From: Kingdonia uniflora
Taxonomy: Eukaryota > Streptophyta > Magnoliopsida > Ranunculales > Circaeasteraceae
Length of the DNA: 64,000 bases
Reading direction: 5' to 3'
NCBI GenBank assembly: GCA_014058105.1
Contig: JACGCM010001747.1
Location: forward strand, 1,178,001-1,242,000
Shown here: positions 59,460 through 64,000 of the stretch, piece after piece
Layout: every line of letters starts with the position of its first letter
Position numbering within the stretch: position 1 is the first letter of the stretch
Translations under genes and position numbers: made by a program
The notes under the pieces: generated by a model
The model's database searches: none
Told to the model about the DNA's origin: nothing
Seen by the model: the letters and a program-made list of their open reading frames with translations, nothing else

Positions 59460-60630
59460 TTAGGGGGGGGGGGGACCCCCACTTTTTTTCCCCTCTTATA
59501 TAGTTATATATATATATATACCACATAAAAAAATAAAAAAAATAAAAACCTCTCTCTTTGGTTGCAATATCAGATTTCCATCATCTCTTTATCACTCTCT
59601 CTTCATCAAACATAAACCATCGACCTTCACGGCTTCACCGCTCTAATTTCAGATTGTCCAATTTGAGGGCTGGTTAATTTCAACAATTGATATTGCTCTT
59701 GAATTTTTATAAAAATACCCCTTAAATTTCTATAATTTTTTTTTCCAGGGGATCTGAACCCCCGGCACCCCCACAACTAAATCTCTCACTCCACCCCTAT
59801 GCCTAGGGTTCTGATATATTATTTACGTGTAAAAAATCAATTTTTTGGAAAAAAAAGCCCCGAATTTTTACCCTTGTAAAAGGACTGTTGTGAACGGGAT
59901 TTTTAAGGATGATTTTGACATCGGAATTGCATAATATTATTTTTGTGGCAATCCTTGCAGTCCCACCTTTCCGGTGGTACATTGTATGTCTCAGAGAGAT
60001 GTACGGATTGTTACCAGCGAAGCGATGAAGCTAGGCAGTTTATCACGGCCTAGGTGTCCATCAGACCCAATCTTACCCTCTACGTCATGGTGATGTCATC
60101 ATTAGGGTTAGACCTGATGACGTCGCCCCACATCACTAAAACAGATTTAAAAAAAATAAAATTGATCCAGGTTATTTAATAAGTTATTTATTTATTTTTA
60201 AATTTTTTATAAAGGAAATGACACGTAGCAAAGCTCACAGAGTCACAGTAACAAGTGGTAAGGCTACGTGGCATGTGGGACCCACACGTGCTAACGTATT
60301 AGGGACACGTGACATGTGGGACCCATACGTGATGACGTGGCAGAACACATGACATGTGATGACGTGTTAGTGACACGTGACTCACTGTAGCAATGACACG
60401 CGTTACCACAGGGTGATGACCCGTGACAGTCACTGTAGCTTGACATGTGTCTGACCAAGTCAAATCGGTCCAGACCGGTTAACCCGATCCAGGCCTTGAC
60501 GCAGACCAAGTTAGATTGGTTCAAACTCTTACAATTGGCTTTTAGAGCCTAATTTTTTTTGTCAAATTTAGTCATTTTTAAAAAAGTCCTTATTGACTGG
60601 ACCTACCCCTGGGGGGGCCCCTTTATATAT
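59460..60630. mobile_element. Probable nested insertion with ACGT-motif cluster
   Basis: The stretch opens with a G-run then CCCCCAC (59463-59480) and closes with CCCCTGGGGGGGCCCC near 60606-60622. Both are unlike the surrounding AT-rich element. The phrase GATCTGAACCCCCGGCACCCCCACAACT (split around 59750-59780) is the kind seen near ends of plant transposons. Family and exact ends were not determined. Confidence 0.35.
60220..60400. repeat. Cluster of ACGT-core motifs (G-box-like)
   Basis: Within about 180 bp there are about ten ACGT cores, including three CACGTG palindromes (about 60284, 60305, 60373). CACGTAGC, TACGTGGC and TGACGTGGCA also occur, together with repeated CATGTGGGACCCA. The arrangement looks like short degenerate tandem units. 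ACGT cores bind plant bZIP/bHLH factors. Confidence 0.6.
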
Positions 60631-61073
60631 ATATTATAATTTATTTTTTTAAGGAACGGGTGCTTTGTATAGGAAAACTGACTAACTTATATGTGATATT
60701 ATAATATATATTAATACCTACTTAAGTATTGAATATTAATGGTATGCCCCTAGAATATTAATTGTCCTGACTAGGGATCAGAGATAATACAAAAACCAAG
60801 ACTAATTTAGAATATGGCTGAGAGTCATATCTAAATCACGGTTAAATGTCAAGGACAATAATTAGAGTTTAATTGAGAATTGACTTAGTCTTATTTTCTA
60901 AAAACTTGGTGTCTGAGAAATCAATTTTATGTATCTAGGTGCAATTAGATATTATTTGATAACATTTAGAGGTATATATGCACTAATAACAACCTATAGT
61001 ACCCTAGAATATTAGTTCAAAGACATGACTAATCTACTTATCTTGTAAACTCAACAGACTTCGGGGTGTGACC

Positions 61074-61316
61074 ACTTATCAGCTAAACATCTAATACCCA
61101 TCATATTCCTAGCAAATAGGGTTATTTGGCGAGAATATACAAACCTTATAGAACTATAGGTATTAGAACACCCTAGTTGTTAGAATAAGGATTACACTTG
61201 TCAGCTAAACATCTAATACCTCTCATATTCCTAGCAAATAGGGTTATTTGGCGAGAATATACAAACCTTATAGAACTATAGGGATTAGAATACCCTAGTT
61301 GTGAGAATAAGGATTA
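61074..61316. repeat. 121-bp tandem duplication inside the copia element
   Basis: Two near-identical copies begin AGCTAAACATCTAATACC at 61081 and 61202. Both contain TCCTAGCAAATAGGG and TTATAGAACTATAGG. Non-coding. Confidence 0.9.
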
Positions 61317-62879
61317 CAACATCTAGTAGTTTTGAACAACTGTCTTGGTTAAGACTCTATTAAAACGTACTTTAAGGTTGGGATCATCATTTTACGGGGT
61401 AAAATCAGGATTTAACGCTTAAAATGATCTCATTAGTATAAAACAATGAATAAGGTTCACTTGCAAATAATGATTGGGAATCATTACTTTATTACGCTAT
61501 ATACTATGAATCACAAGTAATGATTAAAAATCGTATACCTAATAGGATTTTATGAGTAATATGACATGAACAAGGTTCAACTACAACTACTGATTGAGAA
61601 TCATTGACTTAAATACTATGAAATGCCTTTATGCAAGAAATGTTCATCAAGTACTACTATTGGTATTGATTTACATGTATAGCAGATGTTGACGACACTC
61701 AAAATATTGAGTACCTCCCATTCTACAATTATATTTCCGTACCAATAAATTTGACTTGTTTGGATACTAAAATCCATCTGCTATTACAAAATTTGGAAAA
61801 AGGTTATTGTTGAGAACAATGAGTCTCTAATTAACAAAGTAGGAGCTTTGTTTGCACTCTCTCCCCTATATTCAGGAAGACCTGATAATGTATTACCCTA
61901 CTATTCTAGTAATCTATGACTGCGACAATTTTTTTAATTTGGCAGTATAACTTTACTATGATGTTACGCGGGAAAATAGTTGAGGTAAACATAAATATTA
62001 TGAATATTCTATTAAACTTTCTATACTTCAAATATTGTGTTTCCAAGGCAACATTTGATAGTTCACTATGCACGTAGACCTAATTCAAGTTTTCCTCATT
62101 TCTAAGCAAAACAATAAGTTACTGGTTAAGAACCTCAAGCTTATGCCTATTATGAGTAAGCATGTGCTTGGGTCGCACAATGTTGGGTTTGGTGACAGGG
62201 GAAACTGCAGATAGGGTCGTAACTGTGGATAGACGAGAGGTGGTACTAACGACAGGATTAAATTTCCATCCATCAATAACTTGAGGCAAGGGGAACAAGA
62301 AGTTCATCAATGGACCAAAATGGAAAAAGAAGAATTCTAAACTAGATACGAGATAGTCGGGCACTAGGCTCAGGATTACAAGGTAAGCCTGATGATCCAG
62401 GGAGATCATCCTCGAACTTATCATTTGATTGTAGCTGACGTAGACTATGCTACAGCAAAGTCTCTGGCCTTAAATTTTTCCCATGATACCAATACAGCTT
62501 TGGATCAAGTTCTAAGAATGAACAATAACAAATTCTCAATAGATGAATGATGTCACCTAAAGAACATTGCCAAGTAGTAAGTTTACTTATTACATAGTAG
62601 TAGTTTTGCTTTATTAGTACTATCAGCAGTTGGGAACTTTTCACTCGTAAGTTTAATAGAATACTCGTGACATGCACTGGTTTGGTATCATATGTATAAG
62701 ATTGTTCTTTAATTTTTTTGTGAATTTATTACTTGGGAAGTAATTAAAATTCCATGTATGATAGTTGATCTAATTTATACAGCCCGATCTATGGATCTAT
62801 CTTCTTATTGAGCATTACCGATAATCAGATTAGTGGCGACACATGTCTAAGAGACATTAGTACCACGCACTCGATCCTT

Positions 62880-64000
62880 TTGAGATATTAACATATTTCT
62901 TGTCTCTAACCTTGTGCATCGAGGATGTCACAGATATTATTGGCATGACCAACATGATAGAACGTACTGAGTTCGTCGCATTATTACTCATTAATGGTAC
63001 GATACGGGAGTCCACATTATACACTTTTAAATCCAGCCATATTTTACTAAGTTTTAGGAAGATACATGATAATGCTTATCACGTAAAGACGATCGAAGAA
63101 AATGATAGACAAGGTTTTATACATTTCCTCTATGTTAAAGGTTAAAACATGTTATTGGAACGGTTTCTAATATACTACTCCGGGCTAGGATAATGAGGAT
63201 GATTATTGGGAATACATTTCTACTTTCCTTAAAAGGACAGAAGATCCAGAGAGTGTACGTGTAATGAATGTTTTCAAAGAAAGTTTATTATTCGTCTTAC
63301 TATGATGACCATGGTGGAGTGGAATCTCCAGCCTTTGCTCTAAACGCATCCATGAAGATACATGTAGACCTATCCATCCACCTAGTGACCCACTTGAGTA
63401 TTTATGGTCATAATATAAGCATCTTGGAGATGGTCTTTCGTTTGCTTGTTATTAACAACTAGGAATGCAACGTTAGCACGACTTCTCACTTAGATCATTC
63501 GATCACAGGCTCAATTCTTGGATTAACCGATCAAGTCGATCGATATGACTTGACGGAGGCTTGTGAGTTCAACTCACAGGATTTTGATTATTATTTTACC
63601 GATAAATAGGATAGAAGATTGAGCATCGTGAGTACCCCATATCATACTCAACTCGGGATTGGCGGAGAAACCTAATCAAATGATTTAGGCTAATCGTTGG
63701 GCTATTGTCATTACGATCCCAACTTTTGGCTAGTGTGTGGGCTATACACTTTTGCTCCCACAATACTAATTAGCATTCGTTCTTTAGCAAATCATGAAAG
63801 CTTTCCCAAAGCAACTAGTAACTGGGTCGGAGCCCGGTGTCACCCATCGACAAATATTTGAATGTTCTGTACATGTGCCAATCGCACCACCACAACGTAC
63901 AAAGATGGAACCTCCAATATCGATTCGGTATCTATGTGGGTTACGATTCACCATCTATTATTTGATATTTGGAACCCATTATCAGCGATGTATTTACTGT
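62880..64000 (+). pseudogene. Ty1/copia pol remnant (pre-integrase and integrase)
   Basis: The frame at 62900-63145 matches the pre-integrase region (TLYTFKSSHILLSFRKIHDNAYHV). After several broken frames, 63830-64000 encodes the copia integrase C-terminal phrase VPIAPPQRTKM, followed by the equivalent of a YVGYDSP-like motif. Stops and shifts are frequent, so the copy is inactive. RT and RNase H would lie to the right of the window. Confidence 0.7.

Larger units (their letters stand above)
59157..64000 (+). mobile_element. Ty1/copia retrotransposon, decayed, running off the window
   Basis: A left LTR (59157-59389, TGTTAGG...TCTAACA) is followed by CGTTATCGTTATCAGCAC, close to a known copia primer site (CACGTTATCAGCAC). 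Gag-like codons (about 62100-62450) and pol codons (62880-64000) follow in the same orientation. Between them are a foreign, G/C-run-bounded segment (about 59460-60630) and AT-rich spacer. Frames are heavily broken. The right end is outside the window. Confidence 0.6.

Overview
The window is nuclear DNA of a flowering plant, most likely a eudicot. It is AT-rich, its genes are split by GT-AG introns, and five plant gene families sit among nested LTR retrotransposons. The species cannot be told from the sequence.

Layout. 1-3.4 kb: two same-family LTRs facing each other, plus a solo LTR with a CAAAT target duplication. 3.8-8.15 kb (minus): a Pumilio/PUF RNA-binding protein gene with six coding exons visible; its last two PUF repeats lie outside the window or are lost. 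10.32-20.26 kb: a Ty3/gypsy element of the Tat type (element 1, target duplication ATAAT), with decayed gag-pol on the plus strand, a 124-bp tandem array, and a spliced gene on the opposite strand. 20.3-28.2 kb: an Athila-like Ty3/gypsy remnant (minus) split by a SIRE-like Ty1/copia remnant (minus). 28.48-35.20 kb: element 2 (target duplication CCCTC), the same family as element 1 but without gag-pol; the antisense genes are its only recognisable coding matter. 35-39 kb: intergenic DNA with an (AT)n run, a Helitron 3' end, a dispersed repeat and a solo LTR. 39.5-41.2 kb (plus): a glycerol-3-phosphate acyltransferase of the GPAT5/7 type. 41.5-44.4 kb: diverged direct repeats. 45.36-45.97 kb: a 606-bp TRIM element (target duplication AGGAT). 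47.4-48.6 kb (plus): a RING-H2/DUF1117 E3 ubiquitin ligase. 49.06-51.56 kb: a tandem duplication of about 1.26 kb. 51.9-52.5 kb (plus): a small, probably plastid, DnaJ-type zinc-finger protein. 53.6-58.25 kb (plus): an AVT1-type vacuolar amino-acid transporter with 11 exons. 59.16 kb to the end: a decayed Ty1/copia element (plus) running off the window.

The host genes are unrelated single genes, not a pathway cluster. The most interesting system is the antisense gene of the Tat-like family. Two independently inserted copies share the same exon/intron plan (introns of 79 and 78 nt around a 640-nt exon). Both also have an antisense TATA box centred in a perfect 10-bp inverted repeat spanning 48 bp. 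The sense LTR promoter of the family likewise carries its TATA box inside a palindrome, and the two LTRs of element 2 show a compensatory base-pair change in that stem. Element 2 has lost gag-pol but kept this antisense module. All homology calls come from reading the sequence; no database search was run.
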